NCBI GenBank assembly: GCA_027854065.1
Contig: JAQGEF010000013.1
Location: 83,873 to 147,872, forward strand
DNA from: Polluticaenibacter yanchengensis
GTDB taxonomy: Bacteria > Bacteroidota > Bacteroidia > Chitinophagales > Chitinophagaceae
DNA length: 64,000 nucleotides
Direction: 5' to 3'
This document shows positions 16,132 through 25,251 of the stretch, in pieces. Position 1 is the stretch's first letter; every line of letters starts with the position of its first letter. Below the pieces are notes generated by a model. The model was not told where the DNA came from and searched no databases. It saw only the letters and a program-made list of their open reading frames with translations. The position numbers and the translations under genes were made by a program.

Positions 16132-19100
16132 TTATTTAAGATTTAAACGCTTATCCTTTTCAATACGCAGTTGCGCGGCATTTAAAATATTGATAGATTT
16201 TACTTCAGCACTTATATCCATTGTTACCTGGTGTTCTATAAATACATTACTCGTAGCTACAGGAACTGTTTTTGTATTCCAGGTATTAATATCACTCCAT
16301 AAACCATTTTTCACAGAACGGATTTCTCCCGGAATGGTCGCTTTCACCGTTTGCCAGCTACCATTAACAGGAGGTGTATAGCCACCGGACGCATCAATTT
16401 TTATCTGATACATGCCATCAACATAATCATTAGGTGCTTTAAAATCCAATACAACATTGAAACTGTCACCAGCTGCCACATTACCGATATTAATGGTTTT
16501 GGCAGAAGTTAAGATAAAGCCGTTAGTAGGCGTAGATATGTTCACAACCACATTATTGGCGGCCTTGGAACTGTAGTTTTTAAATGAATAGATCGTTTTG
16601 CCTACACCGTTCGGTTGGTAGTTAAAATTCTGACGGATATCTTTCAACGCAATAAATGATTCGGCAGGCAACTGGTTATTATTAACAATTGCACTGACAA
16701 TCTCATATCCCGATAACATTTTTGGCAGGTAGTATAGCATAGAATCTATATAGCCTGTCAGATCAGATTTAACAGTACCGGTTTTAGCCGAATCCAGTAT
16801 ATAGCTATGCAATTGCACATACATAGCAATAGAGTGCGCCCTAAACCTATCATGATTATAATTAAAGTCGGAAGCAATATAATTATTCAGCAAATGAACA
16901 TTGGCCGAGTTATTATTTGCCACGCTCATTATAATATTATACTGATCATTTAGCCTGGACTTTAAAACAGAATCCTGGTAGAAAACATCTTTCACCGCTT
17001 TAAAATAATTGGTCCTGTTAAATCCGGCAGTTGTTGCCTGTTTTAAAGCCTGTAACTTTTGTGTAAATACATCACTTTGCAACTGGATATTGTCCAGGTA
17101 TAATGGTTGAAATATGACATTGTCATTCGGCAATACATTCACCAAATTGTCAAACCGGCTGTTTGGTCGTATTTCTTTAGATAGATCAGTCACCTTACTT
17201 AGGTAAACCATGCCACCCGTAATACTTCCCAGGTATGATACCACATTAAAAGCAGACATCGCTTTAGACAATGATTGGAAAAGCGGCACAAACTCCGCCA
17301 GTACCACTGTACTCGCTGCTAATTTAGAAGCAACATCAAAAGCAGTATTAGCCTGGCTGGTAATATCTGAAATAGTTTTCATTGCCAGCATATATTGTTC
17401 CGCATCATCAACCAGTAATTGTCCCCTGTAGTTCACGGATTGGGGATTATCTGCCAAGGGTGGCAATGGCCGGTAGTTGATAGTATAAGCATTATTGTAC
17501 AATAAATCTGTATCCAGGTTATCGCAGGCAATGGCCAGTTCTTTAATAACATCTTTATGGACCACTCCCGCAAAATACTCATCATAATATTGCTCCGTTA
17601 AAAAGTTTGTCAATGCCGAAGTAAGATATTTTGCAAACATCTTAATGAGATCATCCTTTGTAAGGTTCGCGATAGGCATCTCATTTTTAGTATCTTTTTC
17701 AGAAACCAATATCTGGCTGACCACCTGGTTAAACAATCCGAACAACGTACGTTTTAACAGTGCTGTACCCGCATCATTGGTGGCAGATACCGGGGCTAAT
17801 GCAGATTTCTGAAGCTTTTCCATTAAGTAGCCGATCGCTTTACTCCTCGCTTCAGATAAAGCCGTTTTAAAAAACTCCGCTAATTGGTTTTCTTCGGTAA
17901 TTTTCTTTGGAATCGCTTCTTCTATCGCTTCTCCCGCCTTTTTAAACAGGCTGATCAGTTCATAAATCTGTACAACCAGTTCCGCGGCATTTTCAGACGT
18001 CGCTTTAGATAGGTCAAGTGTTTTATTGCCCATTTCATATATCGAAGCAATCGTATTGTGGAATACCGCCAGGTTTTCTGCCCGCTTATTGATGTCCGTC
18101 GTCAATGTAGTGCTATACGCACTATATGCCTTATACAAGCCTGTTGTGTCTAAGCCGTCCAATGAATTGGTCGGTAATGTTACAATGCCCTCCATGTAAG
18201 CGCCAAGCGGCAGGTCTATTTTTAGATCCAGCTTTTTTAAATGCTGGCCCATAAACTTAATATCAGCAATTAAACTATCAGGCATTAATAGATCTTCAAC
18301 CAAATGGTTTGATTTAATATTCGGAATTTCATACTTGTAATTGATACCTGTGCGGCTGGAGTTATAAGTAATTCTTAGTTTATAGGTTTCATCCGGTAAA
18401 CCTTCCGTCATTTTATAATAGCCTTCAGCATTCGTAGTCTGTGTTTCTTTTACTGAATTATCAGCTGCTAACAATTCAACCTTAACCCCCTCAATCGGCC
18501 GCTTAATTAAATTAGGGACCAGTAACGAATTTATTTTACCTGTATAAACATTAAGAATTTTACCGGCAATTGATTTTTCCTGGACAATCCTACTCACCCC
18601 TTCAGAATGGGTCAGCCAGATTTCTCCTTTAAATTTATCATAGGCGATGCTTGTCACATTATTAGAACGTAAACCATTGGCAATAGTATAAAGTTTATAA
18701 TTTTTACAATCGTTCAGGTCCTCTGCACCGTTAAAAACCAAAAGACCATTGGTCGTGCCAATCCAGATTTCATCCCCGATATTAGTAATGGCATTAAAAT
18801 TGACAGCCGCTCCGGAAGGAAACGGAGAGTTTGTATTATCAATCAAATGCCATTGCTCTTTTCCATCAACCAGGTTTGGCTCTAAAACAGCAAACCCGAA
18901 ACCGGTATTTAATCCCACATACATCCTGCCGCTATATGCCTGTTTTATGGCTCTTACTAATAGAGAACTGCTAAACGGAATAGGAGAGTTGGATTTATCT
19001 ATAAACCCAACCAACGTGTTATTAAGTGTATTGTACCTGGCTATATAAGAATCCTTACATACCCCCGATACGCATGAGCTTTGTACCCCAAACCAGGCTT

Positions 19101-20835
19101 CATTGTCTTTATTACCCACAGCGCTCACTTTGTTATCCGAAGTAGTCTGGAGAACAGCAGCGATTTTAGCAAATTTAGGGTCAGCATCCAAAGTGCCCAG
19201 TATAAATGCGCCCCCTTCCTTAGTCGTCGTTCCCCCGGTTAAGGATTGGCCTAAGCCAGCTAGGATAGAACCGTTAGGCGTTGCTGCAATAGAGTTGACA
19301 TACCTGCTGCTTAATGTGCCATTCGGGTCATCTGTAGAACCATACCGGGTAATGGTATTGATATCAGTAATATGCATAACACCGCCTGTAATAGCCTGTA
19401 CACCGGTATGCCCTAAATTGGATACCCATACCGTAGAATCCAGTAATGTAGGCCCGAGTACAAAGTTCCTGTAAGTAGTTGAAGGCTGTATCGTGGATTT
19501 TGTCCAGGTACCGCCGGCACAACCTTTTACTGTAGATTTAAAAAGGTATAAACCACCTAAGTCCGCACCGGCCCATACCTGTCCTTTCTTATCAACAATA
19601 ACACTCCTGAAAGCATTCGTTGTAAAAATATTATTGGTCGTTGTCCGGTCATAATGACACAAAGTAAGTTGTTCATCAGTGGTGAAATTACCTGCTTTTA
19701 ATTCAACAGAAATGGTGTATTCACAACCTTTATCTGTAATCGTCACTGTATGCGTCCCCAGAGGTGCTTTTGCAGGTGTGCCGGTACTATAGGTTTTTGT
19801 AATTCCCGTCTTGTTAAATAATTTGGTCAGGTCGTAAGCGGTACCACAAACATCAATCGCAGTATCGGTTATCGTTATCTCTCGTTTAATTTCGTTTACT
19901 TTTACAATCGCTGTGTCTGCACAACCAAAACTGTTTTTAGCAATGAGCGTATAAGTTCCCTGCACTGCGTTGGCCGGTGTATTGGGTATCCAGGATGTGG
20001 TTAAACCAGTAGTGTTGAATAAAGTAGAAATATTGGTCGTTTTACCATTACAAACTTCAGCCGTCTTATCCGTGCCCAGGTTAGGTTTTGCTCTTGAATT
20101 AACAGCTATATTTATTTTTGTTTCGGAAATAGCAGCACAACCATCCAATGGATCTTTTATAGTAGCGGTATAGTTGCCTGTTCCCGCATTGGTAATGTTG
20201 TTAGTATTCCAGCTAATGCTATAAAATGTAAAAGAATGCGCCGCGTTTAAATTGATGGTTTCTCCCGCACATAGATAAGCAGTCGTATCTTTTAAGTTGA
20301 TAGGTTTATAACACACCGTAACCAACCCGGTATCTGTGCAACCATCGCTATTTGTTACTACTAATTGGTAAATACCTCTGCCCACGGCTTCCGGGGTAGC
20401 CGTACTCCAGCTTTTGCTATATGTACCTGTCGTAAATAGTCCTGATATATTGGTGGTGGATTTTTCGTTAATGGCAACGAATTTATCCGGGCCTATATCA
20501 GGCTTTGCCAACTGAGAGAGGTTGACTCTTACTATGGCAGAATCTTTACAATTGAAGCCATTTGTTGCTACTACTTTGGTTTTACTGGCATAATAACGGA
20601 TGGTTGGAATCCCATTATTATAAATCGTATCTTTTGGTTCTAGTACTTCAATTGTAATAGTAGCATCGGTTACAAATAAATCATTAAAATTTATCTGGAA
20701 GCCGCTTTCACAGGAGATTACCATTTTATCACCTCCCAGAAACCGGGTGCAATTTTGGGCATTAATTATGTTAGGGCTACACACAAAAAGCAAAATCGCT
20801 GCTATGCAATAGCATTTTATTAATAGTCTTTTCAT
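16132..20835 (-). CDS. Large secreted protein with Ig-like repeats and a regulator-type beta-propeller
   Basis: 1567 residues. A signal peptide (residues 1-26) is followed by about 360 residues of Ig/PKD-like repeats, each closing near a C-x-D-T/S-A/G-I/L-V motif (for example D-S-A-I-V-R-V and D-T-A-I-V-K-V). Residues 400-770 look like a two-component-regulator-type propeller with blades such as D-E-I-W-I-G-T-T-N-G-L-L and G-E-I-W-L-T-H-S-E-G-V. A carboxypeptidase-regulatory-like domain (N-A-E-G-Y-Y-K-M) follows near 830, then about 550 residues of mainly helical sequence, a CARDB-like domain, and a C-terminal S-D-I-N-T-W-N-T-K-T-V-P-V segment as found in cell-surface proteins. No kinase domain and no recognisable T9SS sorting domain is present. 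Function unknown; probably extracellular. Confidence 0.75.
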   Translation of the reverse strand: MKRLLIKCYCIAAILLFVCSPNIINAQNCTRFLGGDKMVISCESGFQINFNDLFVTDATITIEVLEPKDTIYNNGIPTIRYYASKTKVVATNGFNCKDSAIVRVNLSQLAKPDIGPDKFVAINEKSTTNISGLFTTGTYSKSWSTATPEAVGRGIYQLVVTNSDGCTDTGLVTVCYKPINLKDTTAYLCAGETINLNAAHSFTFYSISWNTNNITNAGTGNYTATIKDPLDGCAAISETKINIAVNSRAKPNLGTDKTAEVCNGKTTNISTLFNTTGLTTSWIPNTPANAVQGTYTLIAKNSFGCADTAIVKVNEIKREITITDTAIDVCGTAYDLTKLFNKTGITKTYSTGTPAKAPLGTHTVTITDKGCEYTISVELKAGNFTTDEQLTLCHYDRTTTNNIFTTNAFRSVIVDKKGQVWAGADLGGLYLFKSTVKGCAGGTWTKSTIQPSTTYRNFVLGPTLLDSTVWVSNLGHTGVQAITGGVMHITDINTITRYGSTDDPNGTLSSRYVNSIAATPNGSILAGLGQSLTGGTTTKEGGAFILGTLDADPKFAKIAAVLQTTSDNKVSAVGNKDNEAWFGVQSSCVSGVCKDSYIARYNTLNNTLVGFIDKSNSPIPFSSSLLVRAIKQAYSGRMYVGLNTGFGFAVLEPNLVDGKEQWHLIDNTNSPFPSGAAVNFNAITNIGDEIWIGTTNGLLVFNGAEDLNDCKNYKLYTIANGLRSNNVTSIAYDKFKGEIWLTHSEGVSRIVQEKSIAGKILNVYTGKINSLLVPNLIKRPIEGVKVELLAADNSVKETQTTNAEGYYKMTEGLPDETYKLRITYNSSRTGINYKYEIPNIKSNHLVEDLLMPDSLIADIKFMGQHLKKLDLKIDLPLGAYMEGIVTLPTNSLDGLDTTGLYKAYSAYSTTLTTDINKRAENLAVFHNTIASIYEMGNKTLDLSKATSENAAELVVQIYELISLFKKAGEAIEEAIPKKITEENQLAEFFKTALSEARSKAIGYLMEKLQKSALAPVSATNDAGTALLKRTLFGLFNQVVSQILVSEKDTKNEMPIANLTKDDLIKMFAKYLTSALTNFLTEQYYDEYFAGVVHKDVIKELAIACDNLDTDLLYNNAYTINYRPLPPLADNPQSVNYRGQLLVDDAEQYMLAMKTISDITSQANTAFDVASKLAASTVVLAEFVPLFQSLSKAMSAFNVVSYLGSITGGMVYLSKVTDLSKEIRPNSRFDNLVNVLPNDNVIFQPLYLDNIQLQSDVFTQKLQALKQATTAGFNRTNYFKAVKDVFYQDSVLKSRLNDQYNIIMSVANNNSANVHLLNNYIASDFNYNHDRFRAHSIAMYVQLHSYILDSAKTGTVKSDLTGYIDSMLYYLPKMLSGYEIVSAIVNNNQLPAESFIALKDIRQNFNYQPNGVGKTIYSFKNYSSKAANNVVVNISTPTNGFILTSAKTINIGNVAAGDSFNVVLDFKAPNDYVDGMYQIKIDASGGYTPPVNGSWQTVKATIPGEIRSVKNGLWSDINTWNTKTVPVATSNVFIEHQVTMDISAEVKSINILNAAQLRIEKDKRLNLK

Positions 20836-21009
20836 AAGATAAAATCTGGAACTTATATAATGAACAACTAATTTAATTTTAATTCACCGTTTTGTCAATG
20901 CCTTTTTATCAGAATCACTACAATTAGGTATATTATTGCAGTAAAATTTTGGCGCTATAAAAGTGTTCAATTTTATTTTTTATTTGCTTAATAATCTATT
21001 CTATTGGCT

Positions 21010-23298
21010 ATGAAAAAGTTATTACCGTTTGTATTGATCCTGATATTCAAAACCTCTATTGCTCAAAATTCTGACCTTTTAAAATATGTGAACCCGCTGA
21101 TTGGTACAGAGAAGATGGGGCATACTTACCCGGGAGCTACTGCACCCTTTGGTGCGGTCCAGTTAAGTCCGGATACGGATACGATTCCTTATGAACTAAA
21201 TGGCAGATATAATCCTGATGTGTATAAATACTGTGCTGGCTATCGCTACGAGGATAAAACGATTGTGGGCTTCAGTCATACCCATTTTAGCGGTACTGGT
21301 CATTCAGATCTTGGTGATTTCCTGGTAATGCCGACAGTAGGGGCATTGAAAATGAACCCGGGTATTGCTTCAAACACGGCTACAGGATTCCGTTCTGCAT
21401 TTTCTCATAATAATGAAACTGCGGAAGCGGGCTATTACAAAGTAAAACTTGATGATTATAATATCATAGCGGAATTAACTGCTACTACAAGAGTCGGCAT
21501 ACATCAATACAGTTTTCCAAAATCTAATGATGCCCATATTATTCTGGATCTTATGTCCGGAATTTATAATTACGATGATAAGAATACCTGGATCTATGTA
21601 AGAGTAGAAAGTCCGACCCGCATTACTGGTTACAGGCAAACGAATGGTTGGGCAAGAACGCGTACGGTGTATTTTGCGATGGAGTTTTCTAAACCATTTA
21701 AATCTTATGGACAAAAGAATTTTGAGGACAAACAGGTTTATAAAGGTTTCTGGCGAAAATTCAATCAAAATGAAAACTTCCCGGAAATAGCAGGGAAAAA
21801 GTTACGGATGCATTTTGATTTTGATACGGAAGAGCATGAAAAGATCTTGGTGAAAGTGGCGCTTTCGCCGGTGAGCCAAACCAATGCATTGCTGAATTTA
21901 CAAACAGAAGCGCCGGGTTGGGATTTTGGAAAAATGAAAGAACAGGTACAGGAACTATGGCATAAAGAGTTAAGTAAAATTGTTATACAGGCATCTGAAG
22001 AGGAGAAGGTCAATTTTTATACTGCCATGTATCATACATTCATTAATCCTACTGTATATATGGATGTAAATGGTGAGTACAAAGGCCTTGATCAGAATAT
22101 TCATAAAGCTACCGGATTTACCAATTATACTACATTTTCAATCTGGGATACTTACAGAGCATTACACCCGTTTTTTAATATTATACAACCTCAACGGAAC
22201 AATGATATGATTCATTCTATGATGGCGCATTATCGCCAGTTCTCGATGAGATCATTGCCTGTCTGGTCGCATTATGCCAATGAGAACTGGTGTATGAGTG
22301 GTTATCATAGTGTATCGGTTGTTGCAGATGCAATTATTAAAGGGGTTTATACGGGTGATGCTGAAGAGGCGTTAAATGCCTGTATTGAAACGTCTAATAA
22401 AAGAAAATATGAGGGGATTGGGGATTATATTGATAAAGGTTATATACCTGCCGAGAAAAGCGGTACATCTGTTTCCAATACGCTGGAGTATGCATATGAT
22501 GACTGGGCTATTGCACAGTTGGCCAGGAAATTGGGAAAGCAGGATATATATGAGACTTATATGAAGAGAGCGGGGCATTGGAAGCAGGTTTTAGATAAGA
22601 GTATCGGCTTTATGCGGCCCAGGTTAACTGACGGGAGTTTTAAGAAAGATTTTGATCTGTTAAGTACGCACGGGCAGGGTTTCATCGAAGGTAATTCATG
22701 GAATTACAGTTTTTTTGTACCGCATCAACCTGTTGAGCTGATGCAGGAGATGGGCGGGCAAAAAAAGTTTGGCGCTAAGCTGGATACTCTTTTTAATATG
22801 CATTTACCCGATGAATTCTTCGCACATACGGAGGATATTACCCGTGAAGGGATTATTGGGGGATATGTACACGGCAATGAACCTGCTCATCATGTACCGT
22901 ACCTGTACAACACGGCGGGCCAACCATGGAAAACACAGGCCCAGGTGCGAAAAATCCTGGAAATGCAGTACCAGCCTAAACCTGATGGTTTAGGTGGCAA
23001 TGATGATTGCGGCCAAATGAGCGCCTGGTATATATTCAGTAGTTTAGGGTTTTACCCTCTGTCTCCGGGAAGTAATATTTATTCCATCGGAAGTCCGTCT
23101 GTAAATAATGCAGTGTTGCATTTACCCAACAATAAAACATTCGGGATAGAAGTTAAGAACCAGGGGAAGGGTAATGTTTATATACAAAAAATGACCTTAG
23201 ATGGAAAGCTATATACCGAATATTCTATTACACACGAAGCAATCATGAATGGCGGTAAGTTGATATTCTATATGGGCAGTAAGCCTTATAAGAAGTAA
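21010..23298 (+). CDS. Glycoside hydrolase family 92 (alpha-mannosidase type)
   Basis: 762 residues from the ATG at 21010, which gives a clean signal peptide MKKLLPFVLILIFKTSIAQ; a TTG two codons earlier also exists. GH92 enzymes are calcium-dependent, inverting exo-alpha-mannosidases. Family signatures are visible: V-N-P-L-I-G-T near the start, the FSHTHFSGTGHSDLGDF stretch near residue 90, H-V-P-Y-L-Y near 630 and G-G-N-D-D-C-G-Q-M-S-A-W-Y near 655, which holds the Asp pair linked to catalysis in the family. It faces the SusD/SusC genes and is probably their hydrolase partner in N-glycan or mannan use. The bond specificity cannot be told from sequence. Confidence 0.94.
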   Translation: MKKLLPFVLILIFKTSIAQNSDLLKYVNPLIGTEKMGHTYPGATAPFGAVQLSPDTDTIPYELNGRYNPDVYKYCAGYRYEDKTIVGFSHTHFSGTGHSDLGDFLVMPTVGALKMNPGIASNTATGFRSAFSHNNETAEAGYYKVKLDDYNIIAELTATTRVGIHQYSFPKSNDAHIILDLMSGIYNYDDKNTWIYVRVESPTRITGYRQTNGWARTRTVYFAMEFSKPFKSYGQKNFEDKQVYKGFWRKFNQNENFPEIAGKKLRMHFDFDTEEHEKILVKVALSPVSQTNALLNLQTEAPGWDFGKMKEQVQELWHKELSKIVIQASEEEKVNFYTAMYHTFINPTVYMDVNGEYKGLDQNIHKATGFTNYTTFSIWDTYRALHPFFNIIQPQRNNDMIHSMMAHYRQFSMRSLPVWSHYANENWCMSGYHSVSVVADAIIKGVYTGDAEEALNACIETSNKRKYEGIGDYIDKGYIPAEKSGTSVSNTLEYAYDDWAIAQLARKLGKQDIYETYMKRAGHWKQVLDKSIGFMRPRLTDGSFKKDFDLLSTHGQGFIEGNSWNYSFFVPHQPVELMQEMGGQKKFGAKLDTLFNMHLPDEFFAHTEDITREGIIGGYVHGNEPAHHVPYLYNTAGQPWKTQAQVRKILEMQYQPKPDGLGGNDDCGQMSAWYIFSSLGFYPLSPGSNIYSIGSPSVNNAVLHLPNNKTFGIEVKNQGKGNVYIQKMTLDGKLYTEYSITHEAIMNGGKLIFYMGSKPYKK

Positions 23299-23326
23299 TG
23301 TTTTATTGGGGATGATTGTAATGTTA

Positions 23327-23346
23327 AATATACCATTTGGTATATT
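23327..23346. terminator. Palindrome after GH92, possible terminator
   Basis: AATATACC and GGTATATT are perfect 8-bp arms around ATTT, followed by more T's, 28 bases past the GH92 stop. It may end GH92 transcription. The core TATACC-N4-GGTATA recurs elsewhere in the window. Confidence 0.55.
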
Positions 23347-23440
23347 TTTATTTCTGTTACAGGATTTTTAACGGTATTTCCTGGTTTGAAATTCTGAAGT
23401 CATCATCAAAGGCTTGTTATTTAAATAGCCCTTTTTATGG

Positions 23441-23614
23441 ATGTTTAATAGAAGGACAAATGCTGAATGGCTGCCGGATGCTTTGGGCAGCGAGGAACGA
23501 GCTGGCCACGGGCGTTGCATCGATGATGTGTAATATACCGTTTGGTATAAAACTGGTGAGTATGCCCGTGGCGATACCCCAAAGGAGCCGGTACAAATGT
23601 TTATAGAATGACTA
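23441..23614. repeat. Dispersed element, second family, copy 1 (inverted orientation)
   Basis: Contains GCTGAATGGCTGCCGGATGC near the left end, which is nearly the reverse complement of GCATCCGGCAGCCATTCA in the element at 30781-30896, and matching arms CCACGGGC / GCCCGTGG. A palindrome TATACC-GTTT-GGTATA lies in its centre (23534-23549). The edges show imperfect direct repeats: ATGTTTAATAGAAGGAC at 23441 and ATGTTTATAGAATGAC at 23597. No ORF is supported. Confidence 0.65.
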
Positions 23615-23632
23615 AGGATGAAAGCCCCAAAA

Positions 23633-23661
23633 TAAAAAAAGCAGTGTATTGCTACACTGCT
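23633..23661 (-). terminator. Terminator for the susCD transcript
   Basis: On the minus strand AGCAGTGTA pairs with TACACTGCT around GCAA and is followed by seven T. It lies 32 bases after the SusD stop. Confidence 0.85.
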
Positions 23662-23692
23662 AACCAAAATGAAAAACTAACTGCTTAATATT

Positions 23693-25240
23693 TTAATACC
23701 CGTCATTTTGTTTTAACTGAGGATTGTTGTCAATTTCAGTTTGAGCAAATGGATACCTGTAATTATCTAATTTAAAAATCAAAGGTGTGCCGTTTGGTGT
23801 TTTTAATGTTGGCAATTTGATATGCGCAATTTTCCAGCGCTTTAAGTCGTTGAAACGTTGACCTTCTAAAGCCAGTTCTACGCGACGTTCATTGCGGATA
23901 AAATTCCTTAATGTTTCTTTGGAGTTATATGCATTTCTATCAACGGCAGGCATATTGACAGTGGCTCTTGCGCGTACACGGTCAAGGGCATCGTATGCTG
24001 CTGCGGACGGGCCGTTGGCTTCATTGAGTGCTTCTGCGTACATTAATAAAATATCTGCGAAACGGAGATGTATGTAATCTTGGTCAGTATTTTGAGCTGT
24101 TGTCGCACTAAAAGGTGCTCTTGTTAAATCTACATATTTCTCCATTAAATAACCGGTTGCTGATGGTGTCTGAAAACCTGTCCAGGCAACATTTGTATTT
24201 GGATTGCGCCATGTTTCTGTAGGTAATTTTAATGTCATATCCATACGTGGGTCCCGGTTGTTATATGGTGTGGCTGCATTATACAACGGAGAGGTGGTGA
24301 TAGGTTTGCCATCGGTACATTGGTAAGCATCTGCCAGGTCCTGGTAAGGCTGCATTAAAGACCACCAGCCTAGTTCAATGTCCATGCCGGCTGCTCCCGG
24401 ACTTGTGCGTTGCGGGCTTGTAACTGCTAAATACTGGGTGGCAAACATGATTTCCGTATTGACGCTTGCATTGGTCTGACCACTGGTTTTAAATAAAGCT
24501 GCATAGTTATTGGATAAGCCAAATTTACCGCCATCAATAATTTCTTTACAAATGGCTGCGGCTTCAGCAAATCGTTCCAGGGTCAATAATACCCTCGCTT
24601 TTAGTCCTTGTGCACTTCCTTTTACTGCTCTACCCGCATACCTGGTATCCGGTAGATTCGCAATGGCAAAATCCAGGTCATTGATGATGACTTCGTAAAC
24701 CTGTGCTTCTGTACTTTTGGCTATTTTGGAACTTTCCAGTGTTTTTGGAGAAGTGGTATAAACGACAACACCACCAAATGTTTGTACCAGGTCGAAATAA
24801 GCCAGTGCTCTTAAGAATCGGGCTTCTGCTCTGTAGGGATTTAACTTTTCATCTGTTAACGGCGCTTTGCCAACATTGTCTAAAAAGAAATTACACTGTG
24901 CAATAAGTGCGTAAGGAGAATTGTACATATTGCTTAGTGCCCCTCCGGTCATTGGTGTAACAGTACCGGTCGTAAGAGCAGAGAAGTTTGCCTGGTTGGT
25001 ATTGTCATACAGAAAAGCATTGTCTGCCAAACCATCTAAGTAAATACGTTCGTAACCCAGGAAATTGGCTTTCAGGCGGGAATATACCCCTGTTAAACCC
25101 CCTTGTACATCGGACTCTGAACGCCAGTATGTACCGGCAGAAGTGGAATCTAACGGGTCTTTGTCTAATAAGCTTTTCTGGCAGGAGCTGACAAAAACAG
25201 CAGCGGTAACAGCCAGTATATTGATATATTTTTTAATCAT
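23693..25240 (-). CDS. SusD/RagB-family outer-membrane lipoprotein
   Basis: 515 residues. The lipoprotein signal ends V-S-S-C with Cys20 as the lipidated residue. SusD proteins form the extracellular lid over the SusC barrel and bind glycan. Family features: D-P-L-D-S-T-S-A-G-T-Y-W after the lipobox, the TPR-like helices with E-A-R-F-L-R-A-L-A-Y-F-D-L near residue 130, and C-terminal R-F-A-D-I-L-L-M-Y-A-E-A-L-N-E and E-R-R-V-E-L-A-L-E-G-Q-R-F-N-D-L-K-R-W. It follows SusC after 11 bases and is certainly co-transcribed. Ligand probably mannose-containing, judged only from the GH92 neighbour. Confidence 0.95.
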   Translation of the reverse strand: MIKKYINILAVTAAVFVSSCQKSLLDKDPLDSTSAGTYWRSESDVQGGLTGVYSRLKANFLGYERIYLDGLADNAFLYDNTNQANFSALTTGTVTPMTGGALSNMYNSPYALIAQCNFFLDNVGKAPLTDEKLNPYRAEARFLRALAYFDLVQTFGGVVVYTTSPKTLESSKIAKSTEAQVYEVIINDLDFAIANLPDTRYAGRAVKGSAQGLKARVLLTLERFAEAAAICKEIIDGGKFGLSNNYAALFKTSGQTNASVNTEIMFATQYLAVTSPQRTSPGAAGMDIELGWWSLMQPYQDLADAYQCTDGKPITTSPLYNAATPYNNRDPRMDMTLKLPTETWRNPNTNVAWTGFQTPSATGYLMEKYVDLTRAPFSATTAQNTDQDYIHLRFADILLMYAEALNEANGPSAAAYDALDRVRARATVNMPAVDRNAYNSKETLRNFIRNERRVELALEGQRFNDLKRWKIAHIKLPTLKTPNGTPLIFKLDNYRYPFAQTEIDNNPQLKQNDGY

Positions 25241-25251
25241 TGTAGTAGTTT

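Noticed and set aside
23337-23667. Short ORFs on both strands after GH92
   Set aside because: They lie over a dispersed element and a terminator and have no family resemblance.
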